Shown here: one piece after another, positions 16,153 through 23,798 of the stretch
Position numbering within the stretch: position 1 is the stretch's first letter
Layout of the letters: the number at the start of each line of letters is the position of its first letter
Source: Bacteroidota bacterium
GTDB lineage: Bacteria; Bacteroidota; Ignavibacteria; Palsa-1295
DNA: 64,000 nucleotides
Reading direction: 5' to 3'
Assembly: GCA_030706745.1 (NCBI GenBank)
Contig: JAUZNX010000001.1
Span: 540,822 to 604,821, forward strand
Notes under the pieces: model-generated
Seen by the model: only the letters and a program-made list of their open reading frames with translations
What the model was told of the DNA's origin: nothing
Databases searched by the model: none
Translations under genes and position numbers: made by a program

Positions 16153-16715
16153 TCGAACGGCTGCTGCCATTCGGCGCGACAATTCTTGCACGGACGCTCC
16201 GCTTCCGCTGGAGCGGCGAGACCTTGCCCGAACGTAGCATCGTCATGTTCTGGCATGGGAAAATGCTCGCGGGATGGTACGCCGTCCGCACGCGAGCACC
16301 GGTCGCGCTGGTCAGTCGAAGCAAGGACGGGCAACTCTTATCCAGTGTTCTCGTGCGTTGGGGTTACCAGCTTGCTCGCGGCTCGACCGGCAAGCGTGGC
16401 CGCGAAGCACTCGACGTGGCAATACGAATGCTGAATGAAGGTGAAGCAGACACGCTTGCCATTACACCGGATGGTCCTCGCGGGCCACGACACATCTTTA
16501 AGCGCGGTGCGTTTATCGCCGCAAGAGAGGCGGATGTGCCACTGTATATGCTTACGATTCGCTATCGTTGGCGTACAGTTCTCACAAAGAGTTGGGACCG
16601 GTTCGAGGTGCCGTTGCCATTTTCAAGAGTGGAGATTCAGGTTGACCGAGTTCCAGCAACAAACGAATTGGACGATGCGACGCTTGAACGAGCATCGCTT
16701 TCTTTTGCCGAATGA
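16149..16715 (+). CDS. DUF374 lysophospholipid/lipid A acyltransferase-like protein
   Basis: A 188-residue member of the DUF374 branch of the PlsC/LPLAT superfamily. FWHGKMLAGWY holds the H-x-n catalytic region, SRSKDGQLLSSVL follows, and TPDGPRGPRHIFKRG is the DUF374 signature. From the ATG at 16149 it overlaps lpxB by 4 bp; the earlier start at 16104 would overlap by 49 bp and lacks family similarity. Between lpxB and lpxK it probably acylates a lipid A precursor, or supplies the late acyl chain normally added by LpxL/LpxM. That role is inferred from position. No signal peptide is seen; it would be peripheral to the inner membrane. Confidence 0.85.
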   Translation: MIERLLPFGATILARTLRFRWSGETLPERSIVMFWHGKMLAGWYAVRTRAPVALVSRSKDGQLLSSVLVRWGYQLARGSTGKRGREALDVAIRMLNEGEADTLAITPDGPRGPRHIFKRGAFIAAREADVPLYMLTIRYRWRTVLTKSWDRFEVPLPFSRVEIQVDRVPATNELDDATLERASLSFAE

Positions 16716-17731
16716 CCGCGATCTTCGATTATCTGAATCCATACGCGTATGCGATGCGCCTGCGTCGCTGGTTCTATGAACGCGGGCTATTGAAAGCGTC
16801 CCATCCCGGCGTTCCGGTCATCAGTGTTGGAAATCTCTCACTGGGCGGGACCGGCAAATCGCCGATGGTCTTGCTCGTTGCACACTATCTCACGCAGAAA
16901 CGCCAACGGCGCGTTGCCATTGTTTCGCGAGGATACAAACGGCGTTCGAAGGGCCTCGTTGTAGTCAGCGATGCTCGTCGCATCCTGGCTTCGATCGAAG
17001 ATTCTGGCGATGAAGCGCAAATGCTCGCGCAGTCGCTGCCTGGCACTATCGTTATTGTGAGCGAGGATCGCCTTCGTGGTGCGCTCGAAGCAAAACGACT
17101 CGGTGCCAATGTGATCCTTCTCGATGACGGCTTTCAGCATCAGCGCTTGCAGCGCGATTTGGATATCGTGCTGATCGATGCGGAGCGTCCGCTTTCTGCG
17201 GTCATTCCGTTTGGCCGATTTCGAGAGCCGTTCAGTGCCGTGCGTGCGGCTGGTGCGATTGCGTTTACGAATGCCAGCGATAAGTCACGGCTTCGAGACT
17301 ATTGGGAGCGGCTGAAGCCCTATGCGAATACGAATGTTGTTGTCGCAGCAATTCACGCGATTCCGATCGCACTTGAATCTTTGAGGGACGGTGAGCAGCT
17401 TCCGCTTGCAGCAATACGCGCGAAACGGGTTTTGGCGCTCTCCGGTATTGCTTCGCCCGCGCGCTTTCATCGAATGCTCGAGTCGTTGGGCGCCGAAGTT
17501 ATTTCGCGCTCGCTCGGCGATCACGCAGAGTATTCTCAGGCGTTGGCGCGATCGCTCGTGAGCGATGCGGAACGCTCGGGCGCTCAACTGTTAGTCACGA
17601 CCATGAAGGATGCGGTCAAAAGCCGTGGATATTTCGGGCAATCGTCCCTGCCCGTTCTTGTTCTCAAGCAAGAACTTGAATTCTTGAGTGGTGAGCAGAG
17701 TTTGTACGACTCCATCGATCGAATCTTATGA
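16712..17731 (+). CDS. lpxK: Tetraacyldisaccharide 4'-kinase
   Basis: LpxK phosphorylates the 4'-position of the lipid A disaccharide at the inner membrane. The 339-residue protein has the diagnostic P-loop ISVGNLSLGGTGKSPMV and the downstream ILLDDGFQHQRLQRDLDIVL motif, with Walker B-like acidic residues. The short hydrophobic N-terminal stretch (YAMRLRRWFYERGLL) is typical for membrane association. It is linked by ATGA overlaps at both ends to the acyltransferase and the amidotransferase, so all five genes from uvrA onward probably share a transcript. Confidence 0.93.
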   Translation: MTAIFDYLNPYAYAMRLRRWFYERGLLKASHPGVPVISVGNLSLGGTGKSPMVLLVAHYLTQKRQRRVAIVSRGYKRRSKGLVVVSDARRILASIEDSGDEAQMLAQSLPGTIVIVSEDRLRGALEAKRLGANVILLDDGFQHQRLQRDLDIVLIDAERPLSAVIPFGRFREPFSAVRAAGAIAFTNASDKSRLRDYWERLKPYANTNVVVAAIHAIPIALESLRDGEQLPLAAIRAKRVLALSGIASPARFHRMLESLGAEVISRSLGDHAEYSQALARSLVSDAERSGAQLLVTTMKDAVKSRGYFGQSSLPVLVLKQELEFLSGEQSLYDSIDRIL

Positions 17732-18453
17732 TGCTAACCATCGGTCTTTCCTACGCACCCGAATCGAACGAGAAGTACAATTTCTATCGAGACGCGATAC
17801 GGGCTGCCGCCGGGCGTCTGGAGGAAGACGTTACGCTGATCGATCTTTCGGCGCATCCGAATCGGCTCGGCGAGTGTGATGGCGTTCTCTTTACCGGCGG
17901 GGCGGACATCGATCCGGCCCGATATGGAAAACAAGCCGAAGAGCAGCTCTGTAAGGACATTGATGATGCTCGCGATCAGGCCGAGTTCGATCTGGCATCA
18001 AACGTCGAGGAGAAGCGTATTCCAACTCTCGGCATTTGTCGTGGGCTGCAACTCTTGAACGTGCATCGCGGTGGAACACTCGTGACCGACATCGAAACGT
18101 TTGGTGGAAGAAGTCACAGCAAGTTGGATGGCTATGACCAGCGGCATCGTGTTAAGGTCGAGCCAGGATCGTATCTAAGCGGTATTCTTCGCACGCGTGA
18201 AGGTGAGATCAATTCGGCTCACCACCAAGCGGCCGAGCGTCCCGGCGATGGTCTTCTTGTGACCGCTCGCGCGGAAGAAGATGGCACCATTGAAGCGCTC
18301 GAATGGGCCGATCCAACCGGAAAACCGTTCTTTCTTGCCGTGCAATGGCATCCCGAGCGAATGGATTTCAGTGAGCGGTTCGCCGGTCAGGTCTTTGAGT
18401 CCTTCCTGTGGGAAGTAGCGGCACACAAGGCGCTTCGAGCACGGACCGCGTAG
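17728..18453 (+). CDS. Class I glutamine amidotransferase, gamma-glutamyl-GABA hydrolase type (peptidase C26)
   Basis: A 241-residue cytosolic hydrolase of the PuuD/C26 family. FTGGADIDPARYG is the family's N-terminal signature. The nucleophile Cys lies in LGICRGLQLLNVHRGG, and the catalytic His/Glu pair is in AVQWHPERMD. Relatives hydrolyse gamma-glutamyl bonds such as gamma-glutamyl-GABA in putrescine breakdown; the substrate here is uncertain. It starts within the lpxK stop (ATGA), although no functional link to lipid A is known to me. The next gene starts 44 bp downstream. Confidence 0.88.
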   Translation: MMLTIGLSYAPESNEKYNFYRDAIRAAAGRLEEDVTLIDLSAHPNRLGECDGVLFTGGADIDPARYGKQAEEQLCKDIDDARDQAEFDLASNVEEKRIPTLGICRGLQLLNVHRGGTLVTDIETFGGRSHSKLDGYDQRHRVKVEPGSYLSGILRTREGEINSAHHQAAERPGDGLLVTARAEEDGTIEALEWADPTGKPFFLAVQWHPERMDFSERFAGQVFESFLWEVAAHKALRARTA

Positions 18454-18497
18454 CTATATCGAATGAGTCTTTTTTTCCGGGAGCGCGTTATCAAAAC

Positions 18498-19451
18498 ATG
18501 ACTCGCGATCTCGATACTGCGTTTGGCGTGCGGCCGCTCGTGCTCGATGGTGCCCTAGGCACAGAGCTCGAAGGCCGTGGCGTGAAAACGCACGGCAAGA
18601 GCTGGACCGCCCGTGGACTCATCACCCATCCCGATCTCATCTATCGCGTTCACAAAGATTATCTTTGGGAAGGCGCGGACATAATCACCGCCAACACATT
18701 CCGCACGAACCCTCGCGCCCTCAAAGGCACCGGGATGGATGCCGAAGCGCTCACGAAGAAAGCGGTCCGCATCGCGCGCCGAGCACGGCGTGAAAAAAAC
18801 CGTGGGATGCAGGTCGCGGGATCGATCGCGCCGGTCGAAGATTGTTTCTCGCCGGAGTTGGTGCCGGCCAGCGACGCTGCGCTTATCGAAGAACATCGTG
18901 TCATGGCGCGATGGCTTGATGAAGCAAGAGTCGATATTATTTTGATCGAGACGATGAACTCGATTCGCGAGGCGCTGTGCGCGCTCGCGGCAGCGAAAGC
19001 GGAATCCAATAAATATGTATGGGTTTCGCTTGTACCCAAAGATGGCGAGACGATGCTCGATGGCACGCCGCTCGATTATGCGGTCAAACGTCTGGCCGAA
19101 GGCGGGGCGCACTTAGTCGCGCTGAATTGTGCGCCGCTTTCGGTCATCATGGATGCGCTGCCAATTTTTTCGAAAGCGGCCCGGCGCGCGATGGTCTGGT
19201 TTGGCTGTTACCCGAACGCATCGGAAAAACGACCCGATGGTTCGTGGGATCTCTATGCTTCGAGCAACAAAGAAATTACCCTGGGTTGTCTTGCATGGAT
19301 GCAAGAGGGAGCCGTCATGGTCGGGAGTTGCTGTGGCACCACGCCCACGACGACAGGGGAGATTCGCACGAAGCGCGATCTCTTTTATCTGAACATGGAG
19401 CACATCGACCTTTCCGAAGAAGGCGATAGTAATAACGACATGCCTTTTTGA
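18498..19451 (+). CDS. Homocysteine S-methyltransferase
   Basis: A 317-residue zinc-dependent methyltransferase when started at the ATG at 18498 (MTRDLDTAFGVRPLVLDGAL). The frame opens earlier, at 18408, but that part overlaps the preceding gene. Zinc ligands are the Cys in LVALNCAPLS and the Cys pair in VGSCCGTTP. The LDGALGTELEGRG and ADIITANTFRTNP segments are typical of MmuM/HMT proteins, which move a methyl group from S-methylmethionine or AdoMet to homocysteine to form methionine. It is shorter than MetH and has no cobalamin domain. It is followed 9 bp later by a Nudix gene. Confidence 0.88.
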   Translation: MTRDLDTAFGVRPLVLDGALGTELEGRGVKTHGKSWTARGLITHPDLIYRVHKDYLWEGADIITANTFRTNPRALKGTGMDAEALTKKAVRIARRARREKNRGMQVAGSIAPVEDCFSPELVPASDAALIEEHRVMARWLDEARVDIILIETMNSIREALCALAAAKAESNKYVWVSLVPKDGETMLDGTPLDYAVKRLAEGGAHLVALNCAPLSVIMDALPIFSKAARRAMVWFGCYPNASEKRPDGSWDLYASSNKEITLGCLAWMQEGAVMVGSCCGTTPTTTGEIRTKRDLFYLNMEHIDLSEEGDSNNDMPF

Positions 19452-19460
19452 TCGTCCCTG

Positions 19461-20042
19461 ATGCTCGTTCGGACTGACCTGATCGGTTGCTACATCGTTC
19501 GAATGAACGCCTTGAACGATGGCTATGAGTTTCTCCAACTTCGACGGGCTGCCGATGACTACATGGGTGGAACCTGGCAGACCGTTGCAGGATGCATGGA
19601 GCCGGGTGAAACCGCGTGGCAAGCGGCGTTGCGTGAATTAGACGAAGAGACCGGACTCACTCCGCAAGAGTTTTACCGTTCTGGTACTTTCGGTTCGTTT
19701 TATATTCCGGGACCGACCACTGAGACCGACCAACTTTTTCATCAAGTCCTGTTTCTGGCCATCGTCTCACGGGAGCAACGGGTTAAGCTCAATCACGAGC
19801 ATGACGATTACCGTTGGATCGCCCGCGAGAAAATCCGAGAGAGCTTTATGTGGCCCGAAGATCGAAGGATTCTGCAGCACCTGTGTGAGGACATTCTCGA
19901 TGGCGGGCTCGCTCGAGAGTACTTGCGAATCAGCGACTCACTTCTGGGATCGTCCCGTGCGGGATCGCCCGGTGTGGGAGGGAGAAGCGAAACGAGCGGC
20001 CCTGCCAAAGGAGCAGGCCGCTCATCAAGCGAAGAAACGTAA
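19461..20042 (+). CDS. Nudix hydrolase with repeat-derived C-terminal tail
   Basis: A perfect Nudix box (G-x5-E-x7-REL-x-EE-x-G-L: GCMEPGETAWQAALRELDEE then TGL) covers about residues 47-69 and binds Mg2+ to cleave a nucleoside diphosphate linked to another group. The fold ends near residue 155. The last 35 or so residues (GSSRAGSPGVGGRSE and on) are Gly/Ser-rich, unlike the family, and are encoded by repetitive, hairpin-forming DNA. They were probably added when a palindromic element invaded the 3' end. Relatives include dihydroneopterin triphosphate pyrophosphatase; the substrate is not determined. It is convergent with the Hc1 gene, 3 bp apart. Confidence 0.85.
   Translation: MLVRTDLIGCYIVRMNALNDGYEFLQLRRAADDYMGGTWQTVAGCMEPGETAWQAALRELDEETGLTPQEFYRSGTFGSFYIPGPTTETDQLFHQVLFLAIVSREQRVKLNHEHDDYRWIAREKIRESFMWPEDRRILQHLCEDILDGGLAREYLRISDSLLGSSRAGSPGVGGRSETSGPAKGAGRSSSEET
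19994..20023. terminator. Hairpin at Nudix/Hc1 convergence
   Basis: GAGCGGCCCTGC and GCAGGCCGCTC form an 11-bp stem with one bulged C and a short loop. It lies inside the last Nudix codons, just downstream of the convergent Hc1 gene. On the minus strand it is followed by a modestly T-rich stretch, so it may serve as a terminator for the Hc1 transcript. There is no T-run on the plus strand. Confidence 0.45.
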
Positions 20043-20045
20043 GAA

Positions 20046-20237
20046 TTAGGCTCCGGCCGGCTCTTCTTTCGTCTTCATTTCCTGGACTTCCTTGCGGATT
20101 TCCTGCGCTTTTCGCTTCATATCGTTCATCGCCTTGCGAATGCGCGTGCCGGCGGACTTATTGCCCTTGTCGTAAAACTTCTCGAAGTCTTTCTCAAAGC
20201 TAGCAAGTAAGTCCTGCAATTCCTTAAAACGGCTCAT
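20046..20237 (-). CDS. Hc1-type histone H1-like protein
   Basis: A 63-residue, highly charged helical protein starting MSRFKELQDLLASFEKDFEK. It matches the bacterial Hc1-like family of Bacteroidota/Chlorobi, including the central KFYDKGNKSAGTRIRKAMND and the Lys/Glu-rich C-terminus. Such proteins bind DNA and compact the nucleoid. The ATG at 20237 is fixed by a perfect Shine-Dalgarno (AGGAGG) 6 bp upstream, one of the strongest in the window, suggesting high expression. The frame extends to 20279 but would place that site inside the coding sequence. It is transcribed away from the DUF899 gene. Confidence 0.88.
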   Translation of the reverse strand: MSRFKELQDLLASFEKDFEKFYDKGNKSAGTRIRKAMNDMKRKAQEIRKEVQEMKTKEEPAGA

Positions 20238-20449
20238 GTTATTGCCTCCTATTTGTCGTATTTGATGGACGAAAACCACATTTCGGAAACCCTTCCGGCA
20301 TTGGCTGGATTCCCATCAGAACTGAGTTCTGGCGGATGACCGATCATCCACATCGCTAAAATACGAGATTCTGAGCCAGAATGCAAGTGTTTTACCCGAA
20401 AATTCGCTATTTTCGTGGACCGGAATTTCCATCATACATTCGCCGCACT

Positions 20450-21076
20450 ATGAAAACCTCAACGGACCGAACAGAAATCGAAGCGCTCGAACAGCAAATT
20501 GTCGATATGCAGAAGCAACTCGCGAAGCTTCGCCGCGAGCAGCCACCCGAGCGAGTGGCCGATTACGAACTGACCGAATGGCCCGGCGTCAAAGTCCGCC
20601 TGAGCGAGCTATTCGGCGATAAAGATGAGCTGATCGTGGTGCACAACATGGGCAAGCAATGTTCCTATTGTACGCTGTGGGCCGATAGCTTTATCGGAAT
20701 CACCAAGCACCTGGAAGACCGCGCCGCGTTCGTCGTCACCACGCCGAACGATCCCGAAACGCAACGCCAGTTCGCACGGGACCGTGGCTGGAATTTCCGC
20801 ATGCTCTCAACGGAAGGCACGACATTCAAGCACGACATGGGATTCGAGCCCGAGCCAAGACGGTATGAGCCCGGCGTCTCGATCTTTCGCAAGAATGCTT
20901 CGGGGTCGAGCGTGGACGCTGGCTTCGAGATCGAACACGTATCGAAAGCTGCATTCGGTCCTGGCGACGCATACTGCTCGGTCTGGCATTTCCTCGATCT
21001 CTTGCCAAGCGAGCGCGACTGGCATCCGAAATACAATTACTCCGAGGCAGTAAAGAAGGACCTCGCGCACAGCTAA
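20450..21076 (+). CDS. DUF899 thioredoxin-like protein
   Basis: A 208-residue protein from the ATG at 20450 (MKTSTDRTEIEALEQQIVDM). It opens with a charged helix of about 30 residues, then a thioredoxin-like fold. Diagnostic DUF899 segments are ELIVVHNMGKQCSYCTLWAD, containing C-x2-C, TTPNDPETQRQFARDRGW and the aromatic DAYCSVWHFLDLLP end. Members are thought to be peroxiredoxin-like or redox proteins, but the reaction is not established. It stands alone and converges on the ATP-grasp gene across a strong palindrome. Confidence 0.85.
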   Translation: MKTSTDRTEIEALEQQIVDMQKQLAKLRREQPPERVADYELTEWPGVKVRLSELFGDKDELIVVHNMGKQCSYCTLWADSFIGITKHLEDRAAFVVTTPNDPETQRQFARDRGWNFRMLSTEGTTFKHDMGFEPEPRRYEPGVSIFRKNASGSSVDAGFEIEHVSKAAFGPGDAYCSVWHFLDLLPSERDWHPKYNYSEAVKKDLAHS

Positions 21077-21082
21077 TTCCCG

Positions 21083-21113
21083 GTGTACCGGCGAGTTGCA
21101 CCCGCCGGTACAC
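21083..21113. terminator. Perfect palindrome between convergent genes
   Basis: An 11-bp perfect inverted repeat (GTGTACCGGCG and CGCCGGTACAC, 9-nt loop) lies 7 bp after the DUF899 stop and 14 bp before the ATP-grasp stop. Position and symmetry fit a bidirectional terminator. A degenerate copy lies at 22045-22071 on the other side of the ATP-grasp gene, so it also belongs to a palindromic repeat family. Confidence 0.6.
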
Positions 21114-21126
21114 AACGGGTGGGTAA

Positions 21127-22002
21127 TTATTCCATCACACGTTGCAGTAAGGCGCGGCAATAATTCTTGCACGCATTCGGGCTGGCGTCGAGATAGAGGT
21201 ACGGCTCGATCAGCTCCAACTCCATGAGATGGAATGTTCCGCCGCGGGTCACGCCATCGACGCGGGCATAGAGAGTGTCGCTCGCAAATCGCTCGACGTA
21301 TTGCGCGGCCTCGCGAACTTCGGAGGTATTCGCAACGCGAGGCAGGACCACACCGCCGAAAAAATGCTGGACCCGGAAATCGCCGCGCTTCGGGACTTTG
21401 AGCAAGCTGTGGCTGTACGTGCCACCGAAGAACAGATGCGACCACTCGCCCTCAAGGATTTCCTCCATGAATGGCTGCACGAGATATTCGGCATCCATCA
21501 GCAATCGATCGATGGATTGCTCGCTCTCGCGGAGTGTGTCGCGGCTAACAACGACGGTGTTCTTTGCGCTGGCGCTCACGCACGGTTTGACGACAAGCTT
21601 CTCGGCCCGGAACCGCTCGAAGTATGGCGCAAGATCGGCGTGCGTGCCGTGAGCGAGATATTCGGTCGGGACGACCGGCAAGCCTGCCTCCGCAATATCG
21701 CGCAAGTACCGCTTGTTGCTGTTCCATCGCACCGTGTTGGCTGGATTGAGCACACGAACGCCGAGCGATTCGAGCGTGTCGAGCCACGCATAGAATTCCT
21801 CGATGTGATCGTCATAGCCCCACGGCGATTTTAGAATGGCGAGATCGTATCGCGTCCAATCGACGCTCGCGTCATTCCAAACCGCCGGTTCAACATCCAG
21901 TCCCTTGCCGAGCAGCGCCGCGAGCAATACCGAATCTTCATCGGCGATGCCTTCTCCGGAATAATATTCCTCCACACTACACCGGACCAATGCAATTTTC
22001 AT
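21127..22002 (-). CDS. ATP-grasp ligase of unknown substrate (RimK/glutathione-synthetase-like)
   Basis: A 291-residue ATP-grasp protein. The N-terminal part (MKIALVRCSVEEYYSGEG through YDLAILKSPWGYDD) resembles the pre-ATP-grasp fold. The nucleotide-binding segments include RYLRDIAEAGLPVVPTEYL, KLVVKPCVSASAKNTVVV and YLVQPFMEEI. The acidic Mg-binding end is HLMELELIEPYLYLD. Family enzymes form amide bonds between a carboxyl-phosphate intermediate and an amine. The substrates cannot be told here. The gene is isolated and flanked on both sides by copies of the same palindrome, suggesting it may have moved as a unit. Confidence 0.8.
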   Translation of the reverse strand: MKIALVRCSVEEYYSGEGIADEDSVLLAALLGKGLDVEPAVWNDASVDWTRYDLAILKSPWGYDDHIEEFYAWLDTLESLGVRVLNPANTVRWNSNKRYLRDIAEAGLPVVPTEYLAHGTHADLAPYFERFRAEKLVVKPCVSASAKNTVVVSRDTLRESEQSIDRLLMDAEYLVQPFMEEILEGEWSHLFFGGTYSHSLLKVPKRGDFRVQHFFGGVVLPRVANTSEVREAAQYVERFASDTLYARVDGVTRGGTFHLMELELIEPYLYLDASPNACKNYCRALLQRVME

Positions 22003-22044
22003 CGGGCGGTTAACACGCGAGAAGTGCTATTGTTTCGGACTGGC

Positions 22045-22226
22045 GTGTACCCCGCGAGTACGCCTGTACACAATCGTAGGGACGTGCCGCGCACGTCCTG
22101 CCGCTGAGCAGCACAAACATTCCGCTTATCCTGTAAGTGGAAGTGCGCAGCACGTCCGACGCCAACTTCTCAGGAACATCCAGTTTATCCGGGAGATGGG
22201 CTCGCGTAGCATGTCCCTGTGATCCA
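22045..22226. repeat. Cluster of palindromic repeats
   Basis: No gene is present. 22045-22071 is a degenerate copy of the palindrome at 21083-21113 (GTGTACC to TGTACAC). 22080-22099 is a second palindrome (GGACGTGC, CGC, GCACGTCC). Related GCACGTCC-type words recur near 22150 and 22210, and again at 23757. The cluster separates the ATP-grasp gene from aspS. Confidence 0.55.
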
Positions 22227-23516
22227 TCACGGCACTAAGCGAGTCTTCGTACGACTAATAAAGGTTGCCTCTCTCACATTGTCAAGGTTTAACATATTCA
22301 TAAGCAGACGAGAGAGTCCGAGGCCGAGTCCCCCGTGCGGCGGGCATCCATAGCGGAAACAATCCAAGTAGAACTGAATGTGCTCTTTGTTAATACCCTT
22401 CTCTGCGACTTGCTCCAACAAAATGTCATAGCGGTGTTCGCGTTGCGCACCAGTCGTGATCTCCATGCCCTTCCAGAGAAGGTCGAAGCTGTTGGTGAGG
22501 TTACCTGTTCGCATATGATAGAACGGCCGCACCGAAATCGGATAGTCGGTTATAAAGACAAATTCATGGTTATGCGTTTGCGCAACGTGTTCACCAATAA
22601 GTTTTTCGAACTCTGAGCTTAAATCCCCGTTCCGATGTACCGGATGTCCTTTTTGTTCCAAAATATCATAACACTCGGCGATGCTTATTCTTGGAAACGG
22701 AATGACGGGCACCTGAAGAGTGACATGAAATTCTTTTAGGATCGTGTCTCCGTAATCCTCCTTTACGCGAGCGATCACGTGCGCAAGCCAACGTTCTTCA
22801 AAGTCCATGATGTCTTCGTGGCTATCGATCCAGGACATTTCTATATCGACGCCAGTAAATTCCGCAGTGTGTCGACTCGTCGCAGACGGATCGGCGCGAA
22901 ACACCGGGCCTATCTCAAATACCTTTTCGAAGCCCGAGGCAATCGCAAGTTGTTTGTAGAGTTGTGGAGATTGAGCAAGGTATGCGCGTTTGCCGAAGTA
23001 ATCAGTCTCGAATAATTCGGCTCGACCTTCACTCGGCACTCCCATTAACTTTGGCGTATGTAACTCTACAAAATCTTCCGATAAATACTCTCGCATTGCG
23101 TCTTCAATGGCAGTTTGTATACGAAAGATCATAAGATTCCTTGCTGAAGTCCTAAGATCCAAGAATCTCCACATTACTCTAACGTCTTCATGGGCATCGG
23201 GTTGAAATGGGAGAGCTTCAGCGGGGTTAATAATTTCAATCTCCTCGAGCAATAGTTCAAATGGGCTGAGCTTCACGTTCTCATTAATTGAAACTGTTCC
23301 TCGGACGCGAACAGCCGATTCAACGGGACAAGAAGCAACCAAATGCATTAGAATTGGATCAGTAGTAACGCATTGGATAGAACCAGTCGAATCTCTTAAA
23401 ATAAGAAAGGCCACTTTTTTTAGCACGCGGACTTGTTCAGCGAATCCGCATAAGCAAACCGTATTACCAACCATTTGCATTGCGGCATTTACGTAGGCTC
23501 TATTCTTATTATGCAC
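22227..23516 (-). CDS. aspS: Archaeal-type aspartyl-tRNA synthetase (AspRS2)
   Basis: A 429-residue class II synthetase charging tRNA with aspartate. The N-terminal OB fold reads NTVCLCGFAEQVRVLKKVAFLILRDSTG. Motif 2 is FEIGPVFRADPSATSRHTAEF. The motif 3 region is RYGCPPHGGLGLGLSRLLMNMLNL, followed by RTKTRLVP. The short length and the absence of the bacterial GAD insertion mark it as the archaeal/eukaryal-like AspRS2. In bacteria that have both types, AspRS2 is often non-discriminating and makes Asp-tRNA(Asn) for amidation. The gene is clearly more AT-rich than its neighbours and begins with GTG, which suggests transfer. Discriminating residues were not assessed; AsnRS is less likely given the C-terminal motif. 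Confidence 0.85.
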   Translation of the reverse strand: MHNKNRAYVNAAMQMVGNTVCLCGFAEQVRVLKKVAFLILRDSTGSIQCVTTDPILMHLVASCPVESAVRVRGTVSINENVKLSPFELLLEEIEIINPAEALPFQPDAHEDVRVMWRFLDLRTSARNLMIFRIQTAIEDAMREYLSEDFVELHTPKLMGVPSEGRAELFETDYFGKRAYLAQSPQLYKQLAIASGFEKVFEIGPVFRADPSATSRHTAEFTGVDIEMSWIDSHEDIMDFEERWLAHVIARVKEDYGDTILKEFHVTLQVPVIPFPRISIAECYDILEQKGHPVHRNGDLSSEFEKLIGEHVAQTHNHEFVFITDYPISVRPFYHMRTGNLTNSFDLLWKGMEITTGAQREHRYDILLEQVAEKGINKEHIQFYLDCFRYGCPPHGGLGLGLSRLLMNMLNLDNVREATFISRTKTRLVP

Positions 23517-23798
23517 AGGAGTATTCGTTCATTGATGCGGTTATCCTAACTTAAAGCCACAAAAGGCGAATAATTGTCAGCAAAAAATCAACAAGGAGTT
23601 CTTGCTAAGCGATTCCGACAAATTCGGTTCAAAGGGTCCTGGGGTTGCGCTTCGCTTCACCCCAGGCTAATACCTGCCGTGGCTCCGCCACTATGAGTTC
23701 GTGCAATCAGAACCAACGCGACCTGAGCTGCCAGTGCGGGTGCACGAAGTGGCCGCAGGGACGTGCTGCGAGGTACTCGGAATTGATGGGCCAGCACC
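23517..23798. other. Intergenic region with dispersed palindromic repeat
   Basis: About 280 bp without a gene. 23638-23668 is a perfect stem (CCTGGGGT and ACCCCAGG, 13-nt loop). It is followed by GGCTAATACCTGCCGTGGCTC-like sequence resembling the ends of the element at 61118-61332. The GGGACGTGCTGCG word near 23758 matches the cluster upstream of the ATP-grasp gene. So repeats flank aspS on both sides. Confidence 0.5.
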
